Positions 8,119-17,090 of a stretch of DNA of 64,000 nucleotides are shown here, piece by piece. The notes beneath the pieces are model-generated. The model made no database searches. It was not told the origin of the DNA and worked only from the letters and a program-made list of their open reading frames with translations. Within the stretch, counting starts at the first letter, position 1. Every line of letters begins with the position of its first letter. Source of the stretch: Actinophytocola sp035634895 (lineage in GTDB: Bacteria > Actinomycetota > Actinomycetes > Mycobacteriales > Pseudonocardiaceae); the NCBI RefSeq assembly GCF_035634895.1, contig NZ_DASQCC010000120.1, positions 1 through 64,000 of the forward strand, read 5' to 3'. A program made the translations under genes and the position numbers.

Positions 8119-8906
8119 CTGACACCACCGAGCAGAACACCGAGCCCGCCCGCATCCGCGTGCACGGGCTGGAGAAGTCCTTCGGCGACCACAAGGTCCT
8201 GCGCGGCATCGACTTCGAGTCCAGGCGCGGGACGTCGACGGTCCTGTTGGGACCGTCCGGTTCCGGCAAGACCACCGTGCTGCGCGCGCTCAACGTGCTG
8301 GAGACCCCCGAACGCGGCGTCATCGGGATCGACGACGTCGAGGTCGACTTCGCCCAGCTACCGCCGGGCAAGGCCGGCCGCCGGGAGAGCAACCGGCTAC
8401 GCGCGCAGAGCGGCATGGTGTTCCAGGCCCACAACCTCTTCCCGCACCGCACGGTCCTGGAGAACGTCATCGAGGGCCCGGTCATCGCGCAGAAACGCCC
8501 ACGCGAGGAAGCCGTCGCCGAGGCGAGGACCCTGCTCGACCAGGTCGGCCTCGGCGATCGGGGCGACGCCTACCCGTTCCAGCTCTCCGGCGGCCAGCAG
8601 CAACGCGTCGGGATCGCCCGCGCACTCGCGCTGAGACCACGCGTGGTCCTGTTCGACGAGCCCACCTCCGCACTGGACCCCGAGCTCGTGGGCGAGGTGC
8701 TGGCCGTGATCAAGGATCTCGCCGCCGACGACTGGACCACGGTCATCGTGACCCACGAGATCCGCTTCGCCGAGCAGGTGGCCGACCAGGTCCTGTTCCT
8801 CGACGGCGGCGTCATCGTCGAACAGGGCCCGAGCGCCCAGGTCATCGGTGACCCGCGCGAGGAGCGGACCCGGCGCTTCCTCAAGCGCATCCTGGACCCC
8901 GGCTGA
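8115..8906 (+). CDS. Amino-acid ABC transporter ATP-binding protein
   Basis: A 263-aa ABC ATPase of the polar amino-acid importer class. It has Walker A GPSGSGKT, Q-loop VFQAHNLFPHRTVLENV, signature LSGGQQQR, Walker B VVLFDEPTSALD and the H-loop THEIRFAEQVAD. Its ATG overlaps the stop of the fused permease gene (ATGA), so the two are translationally coupled and form the complete transporter: one membrane fusion protein that would dimerise, plus this ATPase dimer. A strong intrinsic terminator follows 17 bp after the stop. Confidence 0.95.
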   Translation: MTDTTEQNTEPARIRVHGLEKSFGDHKVLRGIDFESRRGTSTVLLGPSGSGKTTVLRALNVLETPERGVIGIDDVEVDFAQLPPGKAGRRESNRLRAQSGMVFQAHNLFPHRTVLENVIEGPVIAQKRPREEAVAEARTLLDQVGLGDRGDAYPFQLSGGQQQRVGIARALALRPRVVLFDEPTSALDPELVGEVLAVIKDLAADDWTTVIVTHEIRFAEQVADQVLFLDGGVIVEQGPSAQVIGDPREERTRRFLKRILDPG

Positions 8907-8923
8907 CCGCCGGCGAGCACGCG

Positions 8924-8968
8924 CACCTTCGGCCACCTCGCACTCGCGAGGTGGCCGAAGGTGTTTTT
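8924..8968 (+). terminator. Rho-independent terminator of the ABC operon
   Basis: A 17-bp perfect stem (8924-8940 with 8947-8963), 6-nt loop, followed directly by TTTTT at 8964-8968. This is the most canonical intrinsic terminator in the window. Confidence 0.93.
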
Positions 8969-9397
8969 CTCGGGCGCCCGTGCACGGGAGGTCACCCGGC
9001 CGGCGCCCCACCGACCACGATGGACAGTCGTGTGAGGACCGTGTCGAGGGCGGCGGGTAACGCCACCAACTAGTTCGCAGTTCAACTGAAGCGCGCCGTC
9101 GAGCGATACCGCTGACACGAACGTGGAATAGACACGCAGAGTGTCCAATTTGACCGTCCACATTGAGCCATACGAGTGCACTTCACTGGTCCAATTGCCT
9201 CTGTGAACGTCAGGGCCTACGTTCGGGACTGTCAGCCGACCTGGCGCCCAGTCCTCGCGTCCCGTCTCCTGGTAAGGCCTTCACGGCTACTTCGCCAATG
9301 ACATCGAGCGAATCCGGATTCGAGGAATTGATCACGTGTGGGTGCGCGTTCGGAAACCCCTGCCGGGAGTGATCCATCGGCGCGGGGGAAGGAGCTC
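8969..9397 (+). other. Long leader/promoter region before the ice-binding-like gene
   Basis: No gene supported. The stretch is AT-richer than the coding regions. It contains a perfect 14-bp palindrome CGAATCCGGATTCG at 9309-9322, about 75 bp before the start codon, which could be an operator. I looked for a riboswitch-like fold and could not identify a known class. Confidence 0.4.
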
Positions 9398-10489
9398 ATG
9401 AACCACGGTCCAACTGTGACCAGGTCGATCGGCAGGTTCGACGCCAGGCGTTGGACGGTGGCCGTGGGCCTTGTCGCCGTGCTGAGTCTCCTCCTGCTGG
9501 CGGCCGCGTTGTCGGTCCCGACCCGGGCTTCGGCCGCCGAGGCGCCGGTCGGGCTGGGTACCACGGCGACCTACTCCGTCCTGGGTGGACAGGCGGTCAC
9601 CAACACCGGCCCCAGCGTGCTGAACGGCGATGTCGGGGTCAGTCCCGGTACGGCGATCACCGGGTTCCCACCCGGTATCACGGGTGGGACCTTGCATTCC
9701 GCTGACGCCGCGGCCGGCGGCGCGCAGTCCGACCTCGTCATCGCCTACAACGACGCCGCCGGGCGCGCCCCCATCGCCACCATCACGGGGGATCTGGGCG
9801 GTACCACGCTGACCGCCGGCGTCTACGACTCGGCCAGCACGATGGGGTTGACCGGCACCCTCACCCTGGACGCCCAGGGCGACCCCAATGCCGTGTTCAT
9901 CTTCCAGGTCGGCTCCGCGCTCATCACCGCATCCTCGAGCAACGTCAGCATGATCAACGGGGCCCAGCCCTGCAACGTCTTCTGGCAGGTCGGCAGTTCC
10001 GCGACGCTGGGCACCGGCTCCAACTTCGTCGGCTCGATCCTCGCGCTGACCTCGATCACGGTCACGACCGGCACCGTCGTCGAAGGTCGCGCGCTCGCCC
10101 GCAACGGCCAGGTCTCCCTGGACACCAACGTCTTCTTCGCACCGGGCTGCGACACCGTCCCGACGACCACCACAACCACCACGACCACCACAACGGTGCC
10201 GGTCACAACCACGACGAGCCAGAACACCGGTCCGGCCAACGTGGTCACGACGACCGGCAACGGGGCGTTCCCCCGCCGCCGCGGGGGCGGCACCGGACTG
10301 GGCGGCAGGGGTGGCTTCCCACCTGAGGACAACTACCCGTTCGGTCCGGACTATCTCGCGAACACCGGGGTCAACCACCGGCTCCCCGCACTGCTCTCCG
10401 TCGGAGCCGCGCTGCTGACCTTCGGTGGCCTGCTGGTTGTTGTCACGCGCGACCGTAGAGCGCCCCGCAAGAGGCCGTGGACGAAGTGA
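9398..10489 (+). CDS. Ice-binding-like (DUF3494) cell-wall-anchored protein
   Basis: A 363-aa secreted protein; ATG at 9398 follows GGAAGGAG by 3 nt. Residues about 13-47 form a signal peptide (TVAVGLVAVLSLLLLAAALSV, cleavage near ASAAEA). Residues about 50-245 match the DUF3494 / type I ice-binding-like beta-solenoid (YSVLGGQAVTNTGPSVLNGD, VFIFQVGSALITASSS, NVFWQVGSSATLG). A Thr-rich stalk (about 253-275), a Gly/Arg-rich linker and a C-terminal sorting signal follow: LANTG at about residue 320, a hydrophobic segment and the tail RDRRAPRKRPWTK. LAxTG is the signal used by actinobacterial class E sortases, so the protein is probably covalently linked to peptidoglycan. Many DUF3494 proteins are adhesins without ice activity. 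Confidence 0.9.
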   Translation: MNHGPTVTRSIGRFDARRWTVAVGLVAVLSLLLLAAALSVPTRASAAEAPVGLGTTATYSVLGGQAVTNTGPSVLNGDVGVSPGTAITGFPPGITGGTLHSADAAAGGAQSDLVIAYNDAAGRAPIATITGDLGGTTLTAGVYDSASTMGLTGTLTLDAQGDPNAVFIFQVGSALITASSSNVSMINGAQPCNVFWQVGSSATLGTGSNFVGSILALTSITVTTGTVVEGRALARNGQVSLDTNVFFAPGCDTVPTTTTTTTTTTTVPVTTTTSQNTGPANVVTTTGNGAFPRRRGGGTGLGGRGGFPPEDNYPFGPDYLANTGVNHRLPALLSVGAALLTFGGLLVVVTRDRRAPRKRPWTK

Positions 10490-10675
10490 GGGCGTCACCG
10501 GCCGGAGGTGGCTGTCCCAACCGTCCTCGGTGACGGGAGCGGATCCCGGGAGGACCCATCTACCTGGCAGGTGGTGGTGTTGGTGCTGAGTCCGTCGCTG
10601 TGCCCCGGCGGCGCGACTCCCCCACCACCGCCTGCCTACCACCCGCCGTCGACCCGTGCGCCGGATCAGCCCGAG

Positions 10676-11545
10676 CTACTCCTTGGGCTGATCCGCCTTC
10701 TCACGCGTCGGGGCCTCGCCCTGATGCGTCGCGATGGCCGCGTAGTGCGCGGTACCGACCGCGCCGGCGATCGCGCAGACGAAGCCCACGACCGCGGCGA
10801 CGATGAAGCCGGGGCGCACCCGGTCGTCGAGGTACAGCACGCCGACGAGCGAGGACAGCACCGTGTTGGTGGTGAACAGGATCGCGGTGTTCGCGGTCGC
10901 GCCGGTCTTCTGGAGGGCCATCGCGAACAGCACCGCGGCGACGAGCCCGTTGGCGAGGATGGCCCAGACGGACGGCTCCAGGACCAACTTCCACACCGCG
11001 TCCCGCGACTCCAGCGTGCGTGCCGAGACACCGACGACGCAGAACCCCAGCCCCGCACCGAACGCCAGCAGCGCCGCGGCCCGGCGGCCACCCCGCCGCT
11101 GGGCGTAGAAGGCGAGCGAGGCGATCGGCAGCGCCAAGCCCAGCAGTAGCCAGCGCCAGTGTGGCGGCAGGGGTCGCGCCGGGCCGGGGTCGGCCGAGAC
11201 ACCCAGCAGTACCAGGCCGACCGCGCCCAACCCGAGCGCGACCCATCCCGGTCGTGCCAGGCGGGTGCCCAGGAACGCGGAGATCGTCGCGGTCACGCCG
11301 ACGCTGAACGCGAGCAGCGACTGGACCAGGAACAGGGGAAGCTGCCGCAGGGCGATCGCCGCGAAGACGAACCCCAGCAGGTCCACCGCGATGCCGAGAA
11401 AGTAGATCGGCTGGCTTCGCAGGTTCACCAGATCCATGGACGTGCCGCCGAAGGCACGCGCGCGCCGGATGCCCAGGGACTCCAGAATGGAGCCACTGCC
11501 CGACGCCAGAGCGGCGAGAACCGCGAAGCCGTACCCGAGGATCAC
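10676..11545 (-). CDS. DMT-superfamily (EamA-like) integral membrane transporter
   Basis: A 289-aa polytopic membrane protein with about nine hydrophobic segments in two related halves, as in drug/metabolite transporters. The N-terminal half has LVNLRSQPIYFLGIAVDLLGFVFAAIAL-type helices, and the C-terminal half LVAAVLFAMALQKTGATANTAILF. GTG at 11545 is the likely start because the first membrane helix (GYGFAVLAALASGSGSILESLG) begins straight after it; no convincing ribosome binding site is visible. The C-terminus is a short charged tail (ATHQGEAPTREKADQPKE). The substrate is unknown. It converges with the ice-binding-like gene across 186 bp. Confidence 0.82.
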   Translation of the reverse strand: MILGYGFAVLAALASGSGSILESLGIRRARAFGGTSMDLVNLRSQPIYFLGIAVDLLGFVFAAIALRQLPLFLVQSLLAFSVGVTATISAFLGTRLARPGWVALGLGAVGLVLLGVSADPGPARPLPPHWRWLLLGLALPIASLAFYAQRRGGRRAAALLAFGAGLGFCVVGVSARTLESRDAVWKLVLEPSVWAILANGLVAAVLFAMALQKTGATANTAILFTTNTVLSSLVGVLYLDDRVRPGFIVAAVVGFVCAIAGAVGTAHYAAIATHQGEAPTREKADQPKE

Positions 11546-11679
11546 CAGCAGAGTGTGTCATCGCCCGCCGGCTGACGCTCAGCCGCGCGGCGGACAGGCG
11601 CCCACCAGCGGGTGTCAGGTTCCTGTGAGGGTCGCTGGTGCCGCCGGACCGCCGGCGCGGCTGTCCTCGGCCGTGGCGA

Positions 11680-11699
11680 CCGTCACCACGTGGTGACGG
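11680..11699. promoter_or_regulatory. 20-bp perfect palindrome (operator or terminator)
   Basis: CCGTCACCAC immediately followed by its reverse complement, with no spacer and a CACGTG core. It lies 28 bp beyond the 3' end of the small-gene pair and 135 bp upstream of the DMT transporter start. Both an operator for the transporter and a terminator for the small genes fit. Confidence 0.45.
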
Positions 11700-11726
11700 C
11701 TGGTGGGCCCGTGCCCGCGCGGTCCG

Positions 11727-11993
11727 CTACGAGGCGCCGTCGCTCGGTGTGAGCGTCGCGCGGCCGTCCGTCCCGACGCTGACGCCGTGCCGGGCGAAGA
11801 ACTCCGCCGGCGCGGCGCCGGCGCTGACCTCGTCGGGCACCGGGACCTCGTGTACGTTCTCGCCGGGCGCGAGACGGACGCCGGTACGCGTCGGCGCGCC
11901 CTCCGCCGGCACGTTGGGCCAGAAGACGCTGAGGATCTGGCCGGCCTCATCCGTCCTGACGTACATCGTCGGCGCTTTGCGTGGCGTGGACAT
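11727..11993 (-). CDS. Small hypothetical protein (88 aa)
   Basis: An 88-aa protein starting MSTPRKAPTMYVRTDEAGQI. The ATG directly abuts the stop codon of the upstream 87-aa gene with no intervening base, so the pair is translationally coupled. The body has predicted short strands (ILSVFWPNVP, TRTGVRLAPGENVHEVPVPD) and no membrane segment or signal peptide. I do not recognise a family. A second possible start is ATG ten codons in (MYVRTD). Confidence 0.6.
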   Translation of the reverse strand: MSTPRKAPTMYVRTDEAGQILSVFWPNVPAEGAPTRTGVRLAPGENVHEVPVPDEVSAGAAPAEFFARHGVSVGTDGRATLTPSDGAS

Positions 11994-12257
11994 CTACACC
12001 ACCCCGCCACCGGCGAGCGCGAACAGTGCCCAGTTGGCACTGCTGCGGTTGACCAGCGTGGTCCAGTAGACGAAGTCGGGCTGCGGGGCGAACCGCTCCA
12101 GCTCGACACCGCGGCTCTGCACGTCCACCCGCCCCACCTCGATCATGCGCGCCAGCGTGAACTGCACGCCCTGCCACGGCCCGGGATCCCCCCACGCCAC
12201 CCAACGATCTTCTGTCGCCCCCGGTGCCAGCCACAACTGCCCGGTCTCCCATGCCAT
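11994..12257 (-). CDS. Small hypothetical protein (87 aa)
   Basis: An 87-aa protein starting MAWETGQLWLAPGATEDRW; this start is chosen because AAGGGGAATTCG precedes the ATG. It is Trp-rich (seven Trp in 87 residues) with an amphipathic beta pattern, and has no signal peptide. It is the first gene of a two-gene unit with the 88-aa gene. I do not recognise the family; the Trp/Gly pattern suggests a small beta-barrel or carbohydrate-contacting fold, but that is only an inference. Confidence 0.6.
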   Translation of the reverse strand: MAWETGQLWLAPGATEDRWVAWGDPGPWQGVQFTLARMIEVGRVDVQSRGVELERFAPQPDFVYWTTLVNRSSANWALFALAGGGVV

Positions 12258-12414
12258 CGAATTCCCCTTCGTCGTTCCGCATTCGACCGATTCATCGTGG
12301 GACCTGGACGGCACCAGGGAACAGTGGCCGTTCCGCCACCTTGACAGCCACCCGAGGTCACCTGTCGAATTCGCACCGAACAGTTCCGGTGACGGCGATA
12401 CGGCACCGCGCCTA

Positions 12415-12434
12415 TTGACATGGAACGTGGTTTC
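12415..12434 (+). promoter_or_regulatory. Conserved element upstream of first sialidase-like gene
   Basis: TTGACATGGAACG, followed by a GTTTC half-site, begins 108 bp before the start codon at 12523. The same 13 bases occur on the minus strand 86 bp upstream of the second sialidase-like gene (17060-17072). TTGACA resembles a -35 box, and GGAA-N5-TTTC resembles a degenerate inverted repeat. Confidence 0.55.
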
Positions 12435-12522
12435 AGGTGCACTTCCGGCCAGCCCCGCACCTGCCGGACGAGCTGAGCCGCGCTCGTCTCATGCTGCCCC
12501 CGCCTGCCCGAGGAGCACCGCC

Positions 12523-14712
12523 ATGTCCCGCGCCGCCAACCTCGTGAGTGCCGCCCTCGGTCTCGGCACGGCCGTCGTGCTTCTGGCCGGTGCCACCGGA
12601 TCCGCGGCGCCCGGTGGCACGTCACCGGGCGCCGTGAACCCGTTGCCGACCGGTGACGGTGCCGCGCCCGCCGCGTACGCGTCCGGCGCCGGTCCACTGT
12701 GGCACGTCCTGAGCTGGGGTCCCGGGCCGAGAGCGGCGAACCCGGGTGCCTTCGCCATGGACACCGTCGTCGACGGGCACACCGAGCAGAAGGTTCTCGT
12801 CTCCTCCTCGGCGAACGACGACGTGCCCGGCGCCGACTCGGTCAACAACCTGTCGACGTCGCTCGACTCCGGGCGCTCGTTCCTCACCACGGTGCGCGAC
12901 GCGCCGGTCGGCGCCGGCAACATGCTCCGGCTGGACAACGGCACGCTCATGTCGGTCGACTTCATCCCGGAGTGGCGCGACGACGCGCACACCGGGATCG
13001 ACCTGCGGGTGTGGCGGTCGGCCGACGGCGGCACGACCTGGTCGCTGTCCAGGGCACCGTTCACTCCCCCGGCCGGCAAGGTGCTCGGCGGCGACCGGGG
13101 ACTGCGGGTGCACCGCGAGGTGAAGCTGCTGCCCGACGGCACGATCATCGTGCCCGCCTACCTGGCCTACGTGGGTGAGCGGCAGGGCAGCATCATCCTC
13201 CAGTCCACCGACGGCGGCCGGTCGTGGCGCCAGCGTGGGCAGATCCCCGCCCCGGTCGCGGTCAACGAGGTCGGCTGGTCCTTCACCACCGACGACCGGC
13301 TCGTCGCCGCGGTGCGCACCGGCGAGAACCCGCCTCGCCTGCGTACGAGCTTCTCGACCGACCTGGGCCGGACGTGGTCGCCGTCGGAGCCGCTCACCGG
13401 CCCGGACGGCACCCAGGTCGTCGGCATCAGCCCGCAGCTCCTGCTGCAACCCAACGGGATCCTGCTGCTGGCGACCGGACGGCCGGACGACCGGCTGTAC
13501 GTGAGCCACGACGGCACCGGCCGCACGTGGGACGAGCAGCGGCTGGTGCTGTCGCGGTACCCGTCGGAGACGGGCAACGGCCGGTTCGACGGCACCAGCG
13601 GGAACAACGCGATGGTCGACGTGGACGCCGACCGGACGGTGTTCTTCGGTGACTACTGCGCGGTGTGGGGCTGCAAGGCCTACCACGAGCAGTACGGGAT
13701 CTTCGCGTCGTACGTCAGCGCCGTCACCCCGGGCACCGGCAGGATCGACCTGGAGACCAAGGCACACAACGGGACCGTGCGGATCACCGGCGACTTCGCC
13801 CGCGGCGACCGGCGTTTCCCCGAGCAGCGGCCGGAAGGCGCGGTGGACGGCAGCTCGCGACGGCACTCGGCGGCGGTGCTGGACCGCCGGCACGGCAACC
13901 CGTCGATGACGGTCGAGCTGGACCGGGCCTACCCGGTGAACCGGATCGGCCTGATGCTCGGCGACGGGCGGCCGTCGTCGGCCGTGGTGTCGGTGTCCGC
14001 CGACGGCCGCGGGTGGACACCGGTGGTGCGTGCCTCCGGCGTGCGCGACCACGCCCTGCGGTACACGGACTTCGGGACGAGACAGGCGAAGTACGTCCGG
14101 GTCGAGGCACCGTCGGGCACGGCGGTGACCGAGCTGGCCGTGTACGCGGCGGGGCTGCGGACCTTCGAGAACGACCCGGAGTACGCGGTGCCGCGCGGGT
14201 TCGTCGACGCACGCAACACCACCGTGTCCGACCAGGAGATCCACGGCGCGGACAGCGCAGCGTCGATGCGCCTGTTCGACAAGTTCCTCGACGACTACGC
14301 GACCGCCACCGCGGTGGCGCCGGACGTCGGCCATCAGCGGATGTCCTTCACCTGGGCCACCAACGACTTCCGCGGCCCGTTCACGTTCGCGGTCGGCGGC
14401 CACCGGGACGGCACGCCGGTGCGGCCGTGGCGGTTCCGCCTGAGGCCGGGCACGACCCAGGCACTGGAGGTGTTCGACGGCGGCGCCTGGCAGCCCCTCG
14501 GCACCCTCACGACGGCCATCCCGAACAACACGTGGACGCCGTTCGCCGTCGACGCCACGGCGACGTCGGCCACCGTGCGGATCGGCGCGCGGGAGTTCAC
14601 GACCACCACCCGCGCGGAACCGGCCGACACGCTGTCGGGCGCGACCTTCGCCACCGGCGACCCGGTCGAGTACGGCATGACGTTCTTCGTGGACGACCTG
14701 GGGTTCGCGTAG
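12523..14712 (+). CDS. Secreted sialidase-like protein with discoidin and beta-sandwich domains
   Basis: A 729-aa protein. ATG at 12523 is chosen because GAGGAG lies 7 nt upstream and a signal peptide follows (ANLVSAALGLGTAVVLLAGATGSAA). Residues about 55-430 form a six-bladed sialidase/BNR propeller with Asp boxes at about 165 (SADGGTTW), 227 (STDGGRSW), 278 (STDLGRTW) and 327 (SHDGTGRTW). Residues about 435-540 look like an F5/8 type C (discoidin) sugar-binding domain, and 545-729 like a LamG-type beta-sandwich. Such exo-enzymes remove terminal sugars such as sialic acid from glycans; true sialidase activity is not proven by the motifs. It converges with its paralogue, 12 bp apart. Confidence 0.85.
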   Translation: MSRAANLVSAALGLGTAVVLLAGATGSAAPGGTSPGAVNPLPTGDGAAPAAYASGAGPLWHVLSWGPGPRAANPGAFAMDTVVDGHTEQKVLVSSSANDDVPGADSVNNLSTSLDSGRSFLTTVRDAPVGAGNMLRLDNGTLMSVDFIPEWRDDAHTGIDLRVWRSADGGTTWSLSRAPFTPPAGKVLGGDRGLRVHREVKLLPDGTIIVPAYLAYVGERQGSIILQSTDGGRSWRQRGQIPAPVAVNEVGWSFTTDDRLVAAVRTGENPPRLRTSFSTDLGRTWSPSEPLTGPDGTQVVGISPQLLLQPNGILLLATGRPDDRLYVSHDGTGRTWDEQRLVLSRYPSETGNGRFDGTSGNNAMVDVDADRTVFFGDYCAVWGCKAYHEQYGIFASYVSAVTPGTGRIDLETKAHNGTVRITGDFARGDRRFPEQRPEGAVDGSSRRHSAAVLDRRHGNPSMTVELDRAYPVNRIGLMLGDGRPSSAVVSVSADGRGWTPVVRASGVRDHALRYTDFGTRQAKYVRVEAPSGTAVTELAVYAAGLRTFENDPEYAVPRGFVDARNTTVSDQEIHGADSAASMRLFDKFLDDYATATAVAPDVGHQRMSFTWATNDFRGPFTFAVGGHRDGTPVRPWRFRLRPGTTQALEVFDGGAWQPLGTLTTAIPNNTWTPFAVDATATSATVRIGAREFTTTTRAEPADTLSGATFATGDPVEYGMTFFVDDLGFA

Positions 14713-14724
14713 TGCACGGCACGG

Positions 14725-16986
14725 TCAGCCGGTGCGGACGTCGTCCACGATGAAGGTCTCGTTCGCGTCCGCCGTGCTGCTCGCGGAGAACTGGTGGCCG
14801 GTCATGTTGCTGGTGGCGCCGTCGGCGCGGGTCGCCGTGCCGATGGTGACGCCGTTGACGGTGACGGTGGCCTGCGTCGTCGTCGCGGTGATCACGATGG
14901 TGGACCACAGCGCCGTCGACGGGTCCAGCGCCGGGCCGGCACCGAGCGTGTGCCACGCGTTGCCCGCGTAGTAGCGGACGGTGCCGTCGCGCCAGACCGA
15001 CAGGTGGTAGGCCGTCCGGCGCTGGCCGCTCACCGGGGTCGCCAGCAGGTCGAACATGAACGACGACGGCGCGCCCTCCCCCGCCGGCCGCCATCTGACC
15101 GGATGGAACCGGAACTCCAGGGTCCTGGCCGCGCTGGACGCGTCGGTTCGCCGGACCGCGGGCAGGTGCTGGTCGTGGTCGTCGGTGATGAACAGCGCGC
15201 GGCTGCTGCCGCTGCCACCCGTGGACTTCGTGACCCAGACGCCCTGGTGGCCCTTGCCCTCGTCGTCCACCGTGTAGTCCACGGAGTACCCGCGCGGGAT
15301 GCCGTTCACCGGGTCGTTCTCGAACGAGTCCACGTCACCGGCGTACAGCTCGATCTCGTTGAGGAGGCCGCACGGCGCGGTGACGCCCGGCGGGCAGTAC
15401 GAGGCGGTGCCGGTGACCACCCGCACGTACTGGGCCTTCCGTGCCGCCGGCGAGGTGTAGCGCAGCGCGTAACCCTCCTGGTCGGTCACCGAGTACCAGT
15501 CCTGCCAGGCGTCGCCGGCGGCCAGCTTGGTCTGGACCGTCGCACTCTCCGTCCCGCCGAGCGCCAGGCTCAGCCCGGCCCTGGTCAACGTGTACGGGCG
15601 GTCGAGGGCGATGTCCAACGTGCCGCCGCCGCCCTGCCTGACCGCGCCGGACCACAGCTCGGTGCTGCCGTCCACCGCACCCCGCGGCCCACTGCGGGCG
15701 TGTCCCACGACCGCGCCCAGGTCGCCGCTCAGCGTGGCCTTCGACGCCAGGTCGATCTTGCCGGTGTCGGGCGTGAGCACGTCCGCCATGGCACGCACGA
15801 GCTGGAACTCGTTGGTGCCACCGGACATGGGGGCGTCGTGCCACTTGCACTTGTTGTAGTGGCCGCCCTGGTAGGTGATGGCGTGACAGCTGTCGGCCAG
15901 CAGCACGGCGCGGTTCGACTCGGTCCAGGCGAAGTCGGCGTTGCCGCTGCTCCCCTCGTTGAGGTCCTGCGGGCTGGCCGTCGAGTGGTTGTCGTAGAAG
16001 ACCTTCCTGACGTTCCACGTGGTGCCCCTACCGTCGTAGGACAGGGCGACGTAGTTGTCCGGCCGGCCGGCGACCAGCGCGAGGATTCCGTTGGGCAGCA
16101 GGGAGAGCCGGGGGTTGATCCGGCCGAACGGCCGGTTGCCGGCCGCGTCCGCGGCGAACTCGGGGATGCCCTGCACCGCGCCGGTCCAGGTGGCGCCCAG
16201 GTCGGTGGACAGCCGCCGCCACAGGTTGTCGTAGGTCGAGGACCTGCTGACGGTGACCAGGTCCCCGTCGGAGTTCAGCGCGATCGCGGTCTCCGAGTAG
16301 CCGCGGGAGGACGAGCCCTGGGCGATGACACCGCGCAACGTCCAGCTCTGCCCGGCGTTGGTGCTCTGCAGGAGAAGCGCGGACTGGCCGCCGGACAGGT
16401 TGGCGTACCCGGCCATCAGCAGCGGGCCGTTCGGAACCTGGATGACCGAGTTGGGGAAGAAGTTGGCGCTGGTGGCGGCGAAGCTCTGCGGCGCGATGTC
16501 GAGTGTCGCGGTCACGGTGGTGGGGAAGGTCGCGCCGTCGTCGGTCGAGTAACGCATGGGCAGGGTGCGCCGTTGCAGGGAGACCGAGGTCTGGCCGACG
16601 AACTGCGCGTCGACGACCCGGCCGTCGGCCAGCCGTGCGCTCGCCTCGTACCCTGGTTGCGTTGTGGCGCCGAAACTCTGGCCACCGTTGGTGGAGACCA
16701 GCTGCGCGTTGTCCGAGACCCCGTCGGCGTCGTAGTGGTCGATGTAGCCGCCGTACACGGTTCGCGTCGGGGCCGCGGCGGTTCCGGTGTCGTAGGCCTC
16801 GGCCATCGCGTACCAGGTCGGCGGGTCACCGGCCGGGTTGTACACACCGCCCTCGCCGCTGACGACCAGGGCCGGCGCGGTGGGCGACGCACCCGCTATC
16901 TCCGACCTGGTCACGGCCGCGGCACTCGGGACCTGGACCGCGGTGCTCGCGATGATCGCCGCGACCAGCAGGGTTCTTCTCAGCAT
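14725..16986 (-). CDS. Secreted sialidase-like protein (paralogue)
   Basis: A 753-aa protein starting MLRRTLLVAAIIASTAVQVPSAAA (signal peptide); GGGGA sits 7 nt upstream of the ATG at 16986, while the longer frame lacks a ribosome binding site. The sialidase-type propeller holds Asp-box-like repeats STNGGQSF, STDDGATF, STNAGQSW, STDLGATW and SYDGRGTTW in about residues 80-330. It is followed by a discoidin-like region (AVDGSTELWSGAVRQGGGG, AQYVRVVTGTASYCPPG) and a C-terminal beta-sandwich starting FENDPVNGIPRGY, the same order as in the convergent gene. The two therefore arose by duplication and diverged. Extracellular glycan trimming is likely; the exact sugar is unknown. Confidence 0.83.
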   Translation of the reverse strand: MLRRTLLVAAIIASTAVQVPSAAAVTRSEIAGASPTAPALVVSGEGGVYNPAGDPPTWYAMAEAYDTGTAAAPTRTVYGGYIDHYDADGVSDNAQLVSTNGGQSFGATTQPGYEASARLADGRVVDAQFVGQTSVSLQRRTLPMRYSTDDGATFPTTVTATLDIAPQSFAATSANFFPNSVIQVPNGPLLMAGYANLSGGQSALLLQSTNAGQSWTLRGVIAQGSSSRGYSETAIALNSDGDLVTVSRSSTYDNLWRRLSTDLGATWTGAVQGIPEFAADAAGNRPFGRINPRLSLLPNGILALVAGRPDNYVALSYDGRGTTWNVRKVFYDNHSTASPQDLNEGSSGNADFAWTESNRAVLLADSCHAITYQGGHYNKCKWHDAPMSGGTNEFQLVRAMADVLTPDTGKIDLASKATLSGDLGAVVGHARSGPRGAVDGSTELWSGAVRQGGGGTLDIALDRPYTLTRAGLSLALGGTESATVQTKLAAGDAWQDWYSVTDQEGYALRYTSPAARKAQYVRVVTGTASYCPPGVTAPCGLLNEIELYAGDVDSFENDPVNGIPRGYSVDYTVDDEGKGHQGVWVTKSTGGSGSSRALFITDDHDQHLPAVRRTDASSAARTLEFRFHPVRWRPAGEGAPSSFMFDLLATPVSGQRRTAYHLSVWRDGTVRYYAGNAWHTLGAGPALDPSTALWSTIVITATTTQATVTVNGVTIGTATRADGATSNMTGHQFSASSTADANETFIVDDVRTG

Positions 16987-17053
16987 GGACGGTCCCCGTT
17001 CGTGGTGGGATCCCCAACCTCGTCGAACACTCCCCCGGTCGAAAGGGTTCACA

Positions 17054-17090
17054 GAACGCCGTTCCATGTCAAGCACGGAACGCCTTTCCA
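17054..17090 (-). promoter_or_regulatory. Promoter/operator region of second sialidase-like gene
   Basis: On the minus strand TTGACA (17072-17067) runs into TGGAACGGCGTTC, sharing 13 bases with the element upstream of the paralogue. A second copy, GGAAAGGCGTTCC, lies at 17090-17078. Both fit GGAA-N5-TTC(C/T) inverted repeats, suggesting a dimeric regulator. Confidence 0.55.

Noticed and set aside
8969..9397. Riboswitch before the ice-binding-like gene
   Set aside because: I could not match any conserved riboswitch core; only a 14-bp palindrome stands out.
12145..12522. Upstream extension of the first sialidase-like gene
   Set aside because: It overlaps the divergent small gene, has no ribosome binding site, and the signal peptide with GAGGAG in front starts at 12523.
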